64,000 bases of DNA from Saturnia japonica. Its lineage: Eukaryota > Arthropoda > Insecta > Lepidoptera > Saturniidae. The translations under genes were made by a program, and so were the position numbers. Position 1 is the stretch's first letter; each line of letters opens with the position of its first letter. This document shows positions 11,932 through 24,169 of this stretch, in pieces. The stretch lies in the NCBI GenBank assembly GCA_033032175.1, contig CM065312.1, positions 3,534,001 to 3,598,000 of the forward strand, written 5' to 3'. The notes beneath the pieces are model-generated. The model was not told where the DNA came from. It made no database searches and worked only from the letters and a program-made list of their open reading frames with translations.

Positions 11932-12106
11932 TCGGTATAGGTTTAACGATGTGGCCACAATCTCACCTGATCTTAAGTGACGATGTAGCCAAGATGGTAT
12001 CACGCTAAGCCTAGTGGAAGACTAGCTCTTAAGTGAACCTGCCGGAACACACCTATTGGTGATTGTCGACAGATTTACAATTTGAGGGAGATAGCTAGGC
12101 AGACGG
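11932..12106 (-). repeat. SINE-A 3' part, truncated
   Basis: Minus-strand copy of the SINE-A body. It includes the CCTAGTGGAAGACTAGCTCT, TGCCGGAACACACCTATTGG and GATAGCTAGGC blocks shared with 38451-38705. The tRNA-like head is missing. Confidence 0.75.
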
Positions 12107-13384
12107 ACAACACCGGTTGATACCGGAAAGCAGTTCCTCTATGTGTGTTGCTTGTAAATTGACTTTTTGGAACAAATTGTAATAATACTTGGTGACTGTA
12201 AAGTTAGATTCACTTTTGGATCAAACTTAACCAAAATTTAACAACAGAATATTTTTCTAAAAATAACATTTCTTTGCTAATAAAAACACATTCATGTTAG
12301 AAATACATAGCGTTTTATACTAACGAACGTGATGTTTAAATAAAGATGTTTGACAAGTACCAAATAGTACCCGCTGCAACCTCTCACGGGTACTAAAATA
12401 CTAGCCGATATTTCTTCAACAAATCCAGTTGATATATAGCAACATTACTCCAAGAGAACTGCAAACCACTCCGGGCGTAGTTGTGTTAACGTAATGATAG
12501 AATTTTATTTCACGCTGCTCTGCATCGCGTCGTCCCGACTGGCTCTGTCGCATTGCAAGTGTAAATTGTGGTTGCAATATGCATTTAGAAAATGAACACT
12601 TGTTACAGTTTGAGCCAGATGAATAGTTATTGTATATTTTCTTGAAAATGTGAATAAATCTACAGGTATATACTTAATAATATACGCTTTGTAGAAGTAA
12701 AGAATAATATGTATGAAAACATCATTCCTGTTGGACAGTTCACAATCACTAATCATTTTTTATATCATTTTATCTTGGCAATGGTGATCGTGGTGGTGCG
12801 AAATTAGAGGCAATAGGAAATAAGGCAATGGGATGAGGGATAAAAGCGGGTATTTTATTTATATTTTAATTATGTTGTTACAATCTGAGCAAAAATTTAA
12901 TAAAATACTAAAAACAATATAGTTCACTCACACAACAAGCAATAGTCTAAAAATAGAAAACGTCCCCTTTTAAACAATGACGTAAAGTTCAATATTTTAC
13001 TAGTAACTTCGAAACTCGTTTCAATTTAGTACAAACGCTAGCCGTGTTCCTGAGCCAGGACAGTTATGTTTTGAACAACGAAATGGAAACAATAAGGTAT
13101 AAAAAGGATGAAATTTGCTAGAAGACCGTACAGAAAGAGATACTGTAATTACGACCACAATATAATGAAGATCAGTATTACGAGTTTGTTTGAATATTGT
13201 TTCAGTTTACGAATAAATTAATATAACTGCATTTTCACTGCCTACGGGAATGATAATATCAACCCATTTGAGAAACACATTTTATTCTATACAGAACTTG
13301 ACTGTACTGATTTTTAAAAATAATTTATTTCATAAAACTTATACAAAGTATCATTCTTTGTAATTATATCACGGCAAACGACAG
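12107..13384. other. AT-rich DNA, nothing recognised
   Basis: No supported gene. The minus-strand frame at 12505-12756 shows no motif and is probably chance. Confidence 0.45.
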
Positions 13385-13660
13385 TTTGGCAATAGATCGC
13401 CGTTCATCGCTGTCATTGCAGCCTGTATGTCTTTGGGTAGCGGGATATACACTACTTGTTCCCGAAACAAGGCAAACCAAAAGTGTCTTTCACGGGTTTC
13501 ATGATGTGCATAGTAGGTACGATCCAGTTGGATACAGATACCCTGATACTACGGTTGAAATTAGTTATGCACGGAATGATCCTGGAACGCGACACACATA
13601 AGCGTGCCACTATAGTGGTGAGTTACGCCTAGTGTATGGTGGTCACGATGCAGTCGGAAA
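13385..13660 (+). other. Unassigned open frame
   Basis: An open frame of about 71 codons (13386-13601) has a composition less AT-biased than its surroundings and reads on past its stop for a further 20 or so codons. I recognise no family in any frame. An overlapping frame reads NRSPFIAVIAACMSLG, which is weakly hydrophobic. It could be a decayed exon, a transposon fragment or chance. Confidence 0.2.
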
Positions 13661-14341
13661 CAATTGAAATCTGAAACAAAAAATATGGAAAATAATCATC
13701 ACCGGCCAAGTAAAATATTCAAAGGTTTAGGCACTTATGTTACGGCTTACATGCATGGCCATAAGAAGAGGGGCGCGAGCATCCCTTACCAATCGCACAG
13801 CCACATGTCCTAGCCCTGGAAGGCTGCCATTACTATGAAACGTACCATGACGTGCACGTCTTTCTCTCGAGTGTCTAAGCGATCAGACGCATAATTGTAT
13901 CGGTATTTTTCCATATTAAACCATTATCGTTGTACCAAGTTTTGTTATAATAATTCAAATCAACCAGCCCTATAACTCCAAAAGCCTAAGCTATCGAAGC
14001 ATGTCAAACATTTAGCTTCATGAATGTCTGAGTTGTTGTTTGGTTTAATTATTTGTTAGAGTGTTTCTTTAGCAACAAAGTTAAGGAATCATATTTAATG
14101 TACGTCAGTGTAGTTTGCAAAGAGAACGAGAACTCTAATTTGGAGACATGTTTGATTTTTCAGCTAAATTGTCTCACTCATGTTAATATATTTGTTTATG
14201 AATAAAACATAATTTCTAATCGAATTACGAATTGAAAGCGCACAATAGAAGCAGCCATAGTAATTAGAAACTTACACTGAAAACTAGAACAAGTAGCTCG
14301 ACTATAAGTGGACTACTGTTTTGTTCTTATATGAAAGTATT
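13661..14341. other. No recognised content
   Basis: AT-rich DNA with no supported gene or repeat. Confidence 0.45.
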
Positions 14342-14796
14342 GTTACGACCTGTTATACAACCCGATTAAAAAGATAGAAAAAATCCTGTTCTCGAAATAT
14401 TTCGAAGCAACTAGAAATTTCTCAGGACATCGAAATAATGTTCGCGTCGTAAACAACCGCGGTGCATGTTTGTGTAAACATCGCAGTTTACACACACATG
14501 TATAGGGCTTATCGCCTCGATTACGTCATCGAGTAGATATTGAAAGTAAACATCAAAAAACGTCGCGACGCTTCACGATGTTTCTGCGGTTGTTTAGTGT
14601 AGGTATATAAGTGAATCAGGCGCGGCGCCGAAGCAGTTCAGTTTTGAATTACAAAGCGATAATAACGAGCAATAAAAGGAAGCAAAACCACAGTGTAATA
14701 AATAAGTGTTGTGAGTTCGTGTAATTTGTAACAGTGTGGAATTGAAATAAATCGTCTTCACATCAATCATCGGCATTTTTAATACCCACTGTAACA
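14342..14796 (+). mobile_element. Solo LTR, 455 bp
   Basis: It starts TGTTACGACC and ends CACTGTAACA, giving the TG...CA ends and short TGTTAC/GTAACA inverted repeat of a retrotransposon LTR. A perfect 4-bp target duplication GTAT flanks it (14338-14341 and 14797-14800), fitting a Ty3/Gypsy-like integrase. Promoter signals are inside. No primer-binding site, internal region or partner LTR follows, so it is a solo LTR left by recombination between two LTRs. Orientation is taken from the promoter. Confidence 0.8.
14604..14643 (+). promoter_or_regulatory. LTR core promoter: TATA box plus arthropod initiator
   Basis: TATATAA (14604-14610) lies about 30-36 bp upstream of TTCAGTTTT, whose TCAGTT (14638-14643) matches the arthropod initiator TCAGTY. 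The inferred start is A14640. A GAAATAAAT stretch about 100 bp downstream could serve as the polyadenylation signal of the R region. Confidence 0.6.
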
Positions 14797-15063
14797 GTAT
14801 GTATTCTGTTTTATCTATCGGAAATGAAGAAAATAGCAGAACTTTTGCAATTGGAAAAAAAAAATTGTAGAAAAATGTGTGTTCTGAATGGTAAGCTAAA
14901 GATGGTATACCAATTGCAAAGTTTATCACATAGACTGATATATGAACTATTTGAATTAGGAGGCCACGGATTACCTAAATTGGCTGGTGAGATTCAATTG
15001 ATAGTAATGGCATTGTTTGGCCTGATGCAAAGAAACTCAGCTTTGGATAAACTACTGATTTGA
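14797..15063 (+). other. Unassigned 79-codon frame beside the solo LTR
   Basis: The frame 14824-15063 encodes a lysine- and leucine-rich peptide (starts MKKIAELLQLEKKNCRK, then a GGHGLPKLAGEI segment). No family was recognised. It lies outside the LTR, so it is not part of it. Confidence 0.2.
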
Positions 15064-16865
15064 TAAAGCATAACAACATGACAAACTTGCGACAAGTATT
15101 TAATGTCATTAACAAGCGTTACGAACGGCTGTCACTAATATAACAACCACATTAACTTTAAGTTTAACAACGTATGCATAAGTAGTACAATTGAATCAAA
15201 TACCACATTTAATAGTCCTTCCAGCCGTTATCCGTTCAGTGCAAGCCTAATTAAAATAAAATCATAAAAAATATTTACATGAAAAAATCAGTTTGCAATT
15301 TGCAGATCTGCTACTCTATTACTAAAACCCATTTTTGACTTAGTAAAAGACGAGAATTTGATTATCCAATAAAAATAAATTAAATTCCCGAAACATTTGT
15401 GAAGGTGCTTTGCTTTAAAAATTAAATGCCAATAATTGAATTTTTATTCAGCACTTGTACATTAATAAGCCCCACGAGATGTATTTACTATTCTCTTGAA
15501 TAATTTTGCATGAATAAACTGTATGGACGTCTTGTGAGTTTTTCTTATACTACTCACATTTTCATAAGCAGTTTTTGATGATACATTTACATTTTATTCG
15601 TCGCGGTAAGTCTATTAAGATTTGTGGTTGAACGTTCGTTGAGCTAGTTGCATAATAATTGGCTTGTTCAACATCAATTATTCCTTTAGAATTTTTAACT
15701 TGGGACCTAAAGTTAGTGAATTGAAATTTTCTAATTACCTCGGCTCCAAAGGCACATAGTGCTCTCGCTTACAATTTGAAAGGTGAGATTTGATTGGCAA
15801 CACGAAGCGTTCCAACTCTGTCCTTGAGCCTAAACCTATCTATGTATCTCGCTTATTCTTTGGTTAAATTATTGCGAGTAGAGCACGTAAAACTCTGTAT
15901 TAAGACTTCTACAACCTCCGCAGTCAACACTATAGTCAAAACCATTGAAATTTAACAGGCTTTTTGAAACTAAAAATCTAATGCATTGTATTCAGGTGTC
16001 AAAAAACAAAGACAACAAGGTCTTTATAATAATATCAACATCATTTTAAATAAAAAATAAAACATTTATTTAATGTTAGCTTAAAAATATAACTTAATAT
16101 TAAAAAAGGTTACATAGAAGAATCACTATTTATACTGTATATTACTACAGTAATAACAAATACGAAACTATATTTTAGGTAGTGATGTTAATTTTTAGCA
16201 AATTATGTAAAGTTATGTTTTGTGGAATTTGCTGTCTTATCTATTGCTTAGCATACTAAGAACTATTCATTTTTATAGAAGCTCATGGACAGTCATACTG
16301 AAGACGGTGTTTCACAACGCTATACGCAAATATGACATTAATTTTACTTTTACTGTTTTTTTGGCATAATGAGAAGTAATAAATCTTATACTTACGACAA
16401 GGCAAAGCGGGGTTGTAGACATTCGCCATTGATAAATTGAAACTCCTTAATAAATTGGTTGGTCATTCTCTACCGCCTTTTGCTTCTGATGACATTTATT
16501 ATTTGTCGTTGCGCGTCTTCTTGTTGATATTATTCGCAAACGGATATTAATATCACGGATACACTGTCGCTTCGTTCATCGAACTTGTTTCTTAACAAAT
16601 AAATAACAGAATAGGATTATGTATTTCTTTTTTCCCTTTGTTACAATTGAATAATATCTTATAGTTGCAGGAAGGTATTTTTCTTATATATATATTACAT
16701 TATATTCTATATTTAAAATATAAAATAAGCGTTGGAAAGAAATCAGATTATTTGTTATAGCAAAATATACAGCAAATTCAAGTTTAAAAGTCTCATTAAA
16801 ATACTTTTAAAAACAAATACAATATTTTTATCCTATAGAGAATGTTACAAACCACAATACCACAA
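15064..16865. other. AT-rich DNA, nothing recognised
   Basis: About 1.8 kb with short A/T runs. No supported gene, RNA or repeat. Confidence 0.45.
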
Positions 16866-17382
16866 ACCACGCTTGCATGGACTAGAGAATGACGTCGATC
16901 ATGCATATGCGTGAATCGTGCTATCCCCGATCCCGGTTATTTTAAAGACTAAAACGCTTATTAAGGATGATTCTTAGGGCATAGACATATGCTGTCGTAA
17001 CTTTTTTGTAGGCCTTTTCAATGTCTACTATTATGTAGTACATTAATTTGCTATATCTCGGTTTCTTAGATTAAGCCATTTAAACACCGAAAGGATTCAC
17101 CATGACCAGATTATTTTTTATTTGCGCACCCATAATTCTTTTTCTGAAAAATAGCCTAAGTTACTCCTTATAAAATCAGCTAACCCGCCAGTGAAAGTAC
17201 CGCTAAAATCGGTCTAATCGTTTCGGAGATTACCCGGAACAAACATACAGACAGACAAAAATGTTTAAAATTGGTTTTGTGTTATAAGTACGTAATTATA
17301 AACTTTCGTACTTATTTCGTAAAAACTTGGTATTTTGACATTACAAACACACACTTTAATTTTTTTTAATTGTTTGTATAGA
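16866..17382 (-). mobile_element. Helitron-like H2, copy 2
   Basis: On the minus strand the 5' end is TCTATACAAACAATTAAA. The interior shares with the other H2 copies the TGTTTGTAATGTCAAAATAC, GTCTGTCTGTATGTTTG, TTACTCCTTATA and GGTCATGGTGAATCC-type blocks. The 3' terminus is worn and no clean CTAG can be placed. Confidence 0.7.
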
Positions 17383-17734
17383 TGTATATTTTTAATTCTC
17401 GGACCGTGTGTAGTTGTTCCAGCGTTTTATTTTCTCTCCCTATATTCTATACTTCGTTTTTATCAGAATTAATGACGATTATAAAAGAATATTTTCTTTC
17501 GTTACGTTAATTGTTATTATTTTTCTGAAATAATTACTGGTTTAGGGAAATTGCAACTGAAAAACTGTATAATATCTTGTCTAGTATGTTTTTTGACCTC
17601 TTACAGGCCTGGCGAAAATCACTATAACTTCTAGAAATAATTTTTCTCGTCAAAGGCAGAGTATTACTAAGATAATTTAGGTTCGACATTCAGAGGACAC
17701 GTCTCATCACTATTTATAGAAAACAAATAATCTC

Positions 17735-18165
17735 GATGTATCGAATGGTTTTATTGAATAAACAATGTTACAAGTAAATAAGAAACATAAATTACGTTTG
17801 CAGACAAATTATGCGTATGTTTGTAACATACATACTTAAATCACGCTTATTTCCCAACGGAGTAACAACACACCACGTCCTTCCACCTGCTACGATCCTG
17901 GCATACATCTTTCGCTTCTTCGACATTCATTAATCTTTTCATGCATGCTCGTCGGTTTAGAGTACTCTTCACATGACCTTTCTTCAGAACATCTCCGATT
18001 TGATCGATAAATGTTCGTCTAGGCCTTCCTCTTCCAACGTTTCCTTTCATATTCGCATCATAAATTTGTTTAGTCATTCTTCTTTCATTCATCTCCTCAA
18101 CATGCCCAAACCATCTAAGCATCCCTTTCTCAATCCGTGTGACTATATCTTCTTTTACACAACAA
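17735..18165 (-). pseudogene. RTE-like LINE, C-terminal end of reverse transcriptase
   Basis: A 91-codon frame (17847-18122, minus) opens [20 protein letters not shown] and continues with GRGRPRRTF and [20 protein letters not shown]. This is the C-terminal tail that follows the reverse-transcriptase domain in RTE-like LINEs of Lepidoptera, often annotated as endonuclease-reverse transcriptase. The coding frame extends upstream without a stop to about 18160 (TRIEKG). The stop at 17847 is near the usual protein end, and 17735-17846 would be 3' UTR. Endonuclease and catalytic domains are missing: it is a 5'-truncated, dead copy. Confidence 0.85.
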
Positions 18166-18325
18166 AGATAAAAATAAATTTTTTTTTTATTGGTAATATG
18201 GATATATGTAATACTAATTATGCGTACTAGATTACAGCCTGCCAGATTGCGTGACGTTTATGTTTACTGCTCCTGTCCTGAGGTCGAAGCGTGAGGTTAT
18301 ATAGCTTATAATCTTCCTCGATAAA

Positions 18326-18640
18326 TCTATACTAGTATTATAAAGCTGAAGAGTTTTTTTGTTTGATTGAACTCGCTAATCTCAGGAACTACTGGTTCGA
18401 ATAGAAAAAATATTTCAGTGGTGTATAGCCCATTTATCGAGGAAGGCTATATAGGCTATATAAAATCAAAGCTACAACTAATAGGAGCGGAACGTCAATG
18501 AAAAATTTTGCAAAAACGGTAGAAATTTATTCGTTTTGGGAGCTGCCACTGTGTACGCTGCGTCAATGGTTAAAGTTACGCAACAATTGTGTGTTGACGG
18601 TTTTCTCTTAAAATTTTCTAAAAAGAGTCCGCGATAGCAT
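18326..18640 (+). mobile_element. Helitron 5' end (H3 family), 3' end not found
   Basis: It starts TCTATACTAGTATTATAAAG after an A, then CTGAAGAGTTT and a stretch like ACTCGCTAATCTCAGG and ACTACTGG, the common 5' end of lepidopteran Helitrons. A convincing CTAG terminus was not found. A reversed fragment of the same 5' region is at about 19060-19110. Confidence 0.6.
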
Positions 18641-19560
18641 ATGTCTATATTTTAAGTTTTACTCAATATAACATTTTTTATGGTAATAAAATTTATTCTA
18701 AAATAATGATTTATGTGTGAAGGTGTTTTTATATACATGGTATTAATTATTATTGAAATAAAGACGTTATTCATCACAAGTATTTAATTTTGAACAAAAT
18801 TACCATGTACAGCAATTGATTTAAATGAATATCTAAGGAGATATCACAGTTTTAATATAACTCCGCAGTAAAATAATGATCAAGTACCGTGAGCGCATTT
18901 TTATTATGCAGAATAATGTGGGAGGCGGGCGGTACCTATAATACAGTGCCTGCGATCCACTCTCTCTAAACCTTTCTCTCTCTCTCCTACATGATGCAGA
19001 TGAAGTTGCGCAAGTCAGCTAGTAGGCTATAAAATGCAGAGAATATTTTTTCAAGTCAGACTGGCAGTTCCAGAGATTAGGAGCGCGTTGAAACAAAAAA
19101 AAAAAGATGAAACTTCAATTTCTATCAACCCTTTAGGGGATTGAACTATATTTAACCTTAACCATAATTATATTAACTAAGAAGTTAAAGAAAATAATAT
19201 TAATATACACGTGTATGATATAAGAATAATCACCTAAACGAGTACCCACAACCCCGAGGGAAGATTACAGAGGGCTGTTTCCATGTGTATCACATCCAGT
19301 TATCGCCCTTTTTCGTCAGCGCTTTGTTCTTTGTCCTTTGTCCGGGACCTCAATTATGTAAAACCCCGATACATCCAGTTGTTGCCCCGGGATGTATGAC
19401 GTCTATATGAAAATTAAAAAAAACGACCGTTTTTATCTCTTCAACACATTTTAATCTACGTACCGTGTTTTTGCCATTAGCGATTCATACTTGATTATTA
19501 TATTTCTAAAGGTGAAGTGCTTGTGAGTTGGTTTTTTCATTTTGCATCAGTGCAGGTTTA
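18641..19560. other. No gene; short repeat fragments
   Basis: Holds a CT-rich patch (about 18960-18990) and a reversed H3-like fragment (about 19060-19110). Otherwise nothing recognised. Confidence 0.4.
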
Positions 19561-19568
19561 GCCTAGGC

Positions 19569-20205
19569 CAGAGGTGCTCAAACGGTTGATTACGATCGAT
19601 CGCGAGGGCTGTCCGAGGCGATAGCGGGAGTTCCCGAAAAGTATAAAATCCTTTACCTCACTGATGTATTATATCATATAAATTTTACCTTGAAAGTCTC
19701 GCGGTGGCGATCACTCAAACAATGACATTTGTGGTATGTTCCTTGTGGTCATATTATTTACGGGTATAATTATATTTTTAAAGCATCTGATCTCAAATGG
19801 TATTTTATATATGAAGAGAAATGTCCACGCTTGAAATAAATAACTTGTCAGTTAACGCGGTATTATGTGATACTTATGTGCGCGAATCAGCATTTTTAGA
19901 AATGAAAATACTTTTAATCTAAATGTCTCAATCAGTTAATTAACGAACGCTTAAGATTTTGACATTAATTACTTACCGTCCCAATGTACCCCCGGATGAT
20001 GGAATCTTATGCATTAAAATCTCGAGAATAAATTTATTTGCTTGTTCTACCATTCATCCGGAACTGATTTTACTTTTAAATTGTAGTAAAAACCATTTCA
20101 TAATCATTGGGTTTTTTAAATCGTAGTAAATGGTTTGCAGTTGATCACTTGATGCACGTTTTTGTTTGTGGTGGATCGCCAAAACTATAGGTTTGAGCAC
20201 CCGTG
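19569..20205. mobile_element. hAT-like non-autonomous element, 637 bp
   Basis: The termini are CAGAGGTGCTCAAACGG and the reverse complement of CACGGGTGCTCAAACCT, a typical hAT inverted repeat. Flanks GCCTAGGC (19561-19568) and GTCTAAGT (20206-20213) share 5 of 8 bases, and all three differences are transitions. Both fit the nnnTAnnn target pattern known for the Buster branch of hAT. No transposase frame survives. Confidence 0.7.
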
Positions 20206-20213
20206 GTCTAAGT

Positions 20214-21061
20214 TATGGTATGTCATAATTCAACTTCATGTATAGAGTGATCTAGTCATAATGTTATGTTTTGGAAGTAGCCTTTGTTAGTTGTAACGCA
20301 CGCGTTTCGATAATTATTTCCGTCTCGTAATTTTACTCATATTTTATGATTTCTTAACTTATCATTGAACATTTTTATAGCTTCCCAACTTCGGAATGAC
20401 ATACTTCATGACTACAAAATATTGTTAAAGTAGTTCGAGAAGAATTTTTTTTCTTGTTCACGATTCTTCAAAAGTATTATTAATAATTCATACAGCCTTT
20501 AAGCAAATAATATAATATCTATTTCGGCACGACAATTACTTTCGTTGTAGGTAAAAAATTTGATAAAGGTCGGCGTAGCCGTTTTTGAGTTAAATACAGA
20601 CATAAAAGGAAATGGGTAAACAAAAAAAAATTAAATTAACTAAAAGTTTATCAAAGGACGATATGTTAAAAAAAAACACCAGGAGAGCTACTTGTGTATG
20701 GCGTATGCTTTTTGTCCTGATTTACTTTAGCGGCTAAATTTATTTTAAGGAAAGCATCATATTATTTTAAGCATAACGATTATACATTCAGGGAGGCTTC
20801 GTAAGCATTACTCTTTAAATTAAGAGCGTTTTTAACGTTAATTGAAACTCATTTATAACACAATAATTGAGTAAACTAGAGAGCACTGGGGATAATTAGT
20901 CTTACATCATCCCCTGGGAAGTCATCACCTATTATTAGCAAAACATTGTACGTGGATGTAAATTACGTTATTGTCTTTAATTACCATTACCCTGAGAAAA
21001 TTAAAATTTTACATTAAGTTTTTTTTCCCCTGAGTTATTGAAAAGTGATATAAGTAATTCT
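20214..21061. other. AT-rich DNA, nothing recognised
   Basis: No supported feature. Confidence 0.45.
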
Positions 21062-21360
21062 TTTTCTTCTTGTTTGAGCGCTGCAAAAAACACTTGCCGG
21101 TGTCAGTGTGTTTAAGTAAACTTTTACAATATACAAAGTGGGGGTCTTCTGAGAAGATGGTGGCTCCCTTGTCAGAAGTGTTAGAACTATCTAGGGAATT
21201 TTTGTGACATCTCAAAATGCATGTTTTCTACTTTATATTCTCTTATGAACTACACCCAAACTATATCGCGCAAAATGGCACCAGTATTACATTATATAGG
21301 GTCAAAAAATATAAGTTAATGAATTAAAAACAAACCACAAGATCCTGCCAAAAACTGCAG
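21062..21360 (-). repeat. M1 repeat, copy 2
   Basis: Minus-strand copy with the family blocks ACTTGCCGGTGTCAGTG, GGTGGCTCCCTTGTCAGAA, TTTTTGTGACATCTCAAAA and GATCCTGCCAAAAACT. The local 68-codon frame is within the repeat and is not a gene. Confidence 0.8.
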
Positions 21361-21531
21361 AATTAAGTTTGTATCTTGAAATGTATATCTACTATATTTA
21401 TAATTCCATAGTCACCAATAAAGAAACCTCAGTTGTTTTTTTTTGGTTTATTTGTCGTAATCAAAATTTTTTTATGGCGTAGATAGAAGAAGGATTAATA
21501 ACAAGCCAAGTTATTAAAAAGGAAACGAAAA

Positions 21532-21764
21532 ACCCGACTGCAAAAAATCACTTGATTTTTTTTTTTGTATTTTCGCTGTTTATTTGTTTCTCATACGTTA
21601 TACTTAAATATTATATAGCCTATGTCACGCCCACAATCAAGGAAAATTTAATGATACGTTGTATACTAAAATCCATCAACCCGTTTAAGTTACAGAGCGT
21701 GCCAAAGAAATAGACATACATACATATTCTCGAAAAACATAACCCCCCTTTTTTGCAGTCGGGT
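21532..21764. mobile_element. MITE with perfect 16-bp TIRs
   Basis: ACCCGACTGCAAAAAA (21532-21547) and its exact reverse complement (21749-21764) bound a 233-bp AT-rich unit without coding capacity. No convincing target-site duplication can be read. The right end alone, as ACCCGACTGCAAAAAAGGAGG, begins another fragment at about 22599. An alternative is two head-to-head copies of a LINE/SINE tail. Confidence 0.65.
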
Positions 21765-22598
21765 AATAATGAAGCCAACGAAAGGAGATTGCTTAAGTAA
21801 GAATTTTTTGGCATGATGATCATAACGGGTATCATTTTTAGGGTTCCTTTCTCCATAAAAAGGTTAAGCAATTAATTAATTCCTCGATCATCAAGCTTAC
21901 GCGTACGTTGTTCATGATGCCTTTAAAGGGATGTATCTTTTGAACTGTAACGGGTATATATTTGAAATTTTTGTTGATAATAATATGTTATGGCGGATTT
22001 TCCTATAAATAATAAAATTAAAATAAACGAAATATTGATGCTCCCCATAATATTATAAGAAGTGTTTCCCTTTTTTTTATTGTATCATGAAAACGGTAAT
22101 ACATAATTATTATGTATCTACATGAGTCAAACTTGTAGTTATATCAAACTAGTTTGTCTAATAGTGCAAAGCTTACGCAAAAGAAATTGAAACAAATAAA
22201 AAAATTTTTTTTTTGGTAATTACGTACTTTTATTGTTTGGTTATACGGAACCCTCAGTGCACGAGTCTTACAGAGACATGAATGTTTTTTATTAATATCT
22301 ACGACTTCTGTATCTAGACTACAAAGTTGGCGTAGATTATGAGATAATTGCCTAAATCCCGAATTATTACTGTAGGACGTGCGCGGCAAGAAAACATTTC
22401 TATATACTAACAATATCAACGAATTTAGTATCTATCATTACTTTTGCCCTTCTAACATACTTGAAAATTTAATATATGTTCGGAAAACTTAATTGATTTT
22501 GAACTTAAAAAGGACGGGAATACTTTTATTACTAGAAATAATTATAAATTTATCATCATATATTTTACACTTAGTAAAGCAAATAAAGGTTTATTTTT
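21765..22598. other. AT-rich DNA, nothing recognised
   Basis: Short frames on the minus strand (21620-21871, 22144-22419) have no motif or homology that I recognise. Confidence 0.4.
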
Positions 22599-22720
22599 AC
22601 CCGACTGCAAAAAAGGAGGGTTAAGTATGTTTTTCGAGTGCATGTATGTATATATATTTCTTTAGCACATTCCGATTAAGGATACACTACTCACTCCATT
22701 TGATCTAAAATATAGTCATT
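22599..22720 (+). repeat. Fragment sharing the MITE end
   Basis: It opens with the same 16 bases as the MITE at 21532, followed by a GGAGGGTTAAGTATGTTTTT stretch and a CATGTATGTA patch. It has a single end only. Confidence 0.5.
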
Positions 22721-22854
22721 ACATTTAAATTTTTTTACTTGGTTTGAACATGTTAAAAAAGTTAGCAATGACATGTTTGATAAATTTTTTCGTAGTACCT
22801 GTTAAGTAAGAATAATGTGCAACTATTGTCGTATTGTATTATCGCATAAATAAA

Positions 22855-23211
22855 ACATGAAGAGGTGAAAATAGGGAATGAAACTGTATGTGGAAAATCA
22901 ATTATTTCTCAAATTAGGGATATGAAACTTCATATTTATGCTTTTAGTAAGAAATAAGGAATGTTCAGCGTTTTTGAAAAATAATCCCTCAAGTCTGTAC
23001 AAAAGAGGGTGATTTAAGTTGTATATTTATTTATAAACCTATGTATAGTTTATACTAAGCTGTGGGCAATTTTCGATATTTGTCAAAGAGATATCCTACT
23101 TTGTTTGGATACGCAGACTGTTCATAACCCGTAGTGACACATACAATACTTTTATTTCGGTAAAGATTCAATTCTGAAACCCACTCAGACGAAGTCGCGG
23201 GCTGAAACTAG
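22855..23211 (+). mobile_element. Helitron 3' portion
   Basis: It ends GACGAAGTCGCGGGCTGAAACTAG followed by T, split here as GACGAAGTCGCGGGC and TGAAACTAG. This is the common 3' end of lepidopteran Helitrons. The upstream body (ACTTCATATTTATGCTTTTAG, GTACAAAAGAGGGTG) also recalls that superfamily. The 5' start is uncertain and no ORF is present. Confidence 0.6.
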
Positions 23212-23825
23212 TGTATTTATATATAAAGATAATAAATAATAAGAATATATTGTTATTAAAAATACATAACGCGTTTGCAGATATTTTAATTAAAAAAAAG
23301 GAAACTTAAAAGTTTTCGGGATACGATAAACAAATATTATAGGTCGTCGAACAGCCTAATAACGGCTTCCGATGTGTGGAAGTATTCATGAGTTTCAGAT
23401 TGAAGCCAGTCACGTTTCACAATTGAGAGCAGAACGCGACCTGCCTGCTGATGAGGCATCGACAATCCCTGATATATTATTATGGTGATGCGGACGATTT
23501 GAATTATCCACCGTTAATAACCATCGCGATCAAATACGGATCACATGACTTACTCGAAGGATACCGAGGAATAGAACGGACTTCAGTTATGGGAAAATAT
23601 TTCTTGGGGGTTTTTGGTGGAATCTTGATTTTAATTTGTTGTGGTTTAGTTCGTAAAATTACATAATTTGGCGATATTTCTATATATTATTTCCTAAAGG
23701 TGTTTTTATAGAAATGCCATATCAGCCTTAATTCTTGATCAAAATTAATGAATCAAATTTTTTTTTATAACTATGTTCCGCTACTGACGAAAATTAAGGA
23801 ATAAAATTAATGGTTATATAAGACA
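23212..23825. other. No gene called
   Basis: A 71-codon frame (23451-23666) has no recognised domain. The 23345-23460 stretch weakly resembles 24720-24860, so it may be an old repeat. Confidence 0.35.
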
Positions 23826-24078
23826 TTTTTTTTTACAAAACATTACATACCATCACACCTGTATCCCCGAAGGGTTGGGTAGAAGTGTACAGTTCGCTGG
23901 GTATGTTTTTAAGTCTCATGTATTAGGGGCGAGCCTATTGCCATTAATCGGGCAGAAAGCCAAACTCCGAGATTCTACTGATAATTTCTTAGAAAACCCC
24001 AATAACACTTTGCTCGACCTGGGAATCGAACCCAGGACCAGCATAGCAGTCGCGGTTAGGACCACTAGGCTAAACTCT
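23826..24078 (-). repeat. SINE-B, copy 1 (tRNA-derived)
   Basis: On the minus strand the A box TAGCCTAGTGG (24062-24072) and the B box GGTTCGATTCC (24022-24032) form a polymerase III promoter. The body continues to a poly(A) tail, visible as T8 at about 23827-23834. The 139-codon plus-strand frame at 23875-24294 runs antisense through it and is not a gene. A second copy is at 53590-53851. Confidence 0.85.
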
Positions 24079-24169
24079 TTTAATAAAAATCAATTTAAAA
24101 AACATGACACTGTTATTGGTACCTACACACTTAACTGGTTAACCGAAACGCGGTCAGCCGTCAAGTTCG

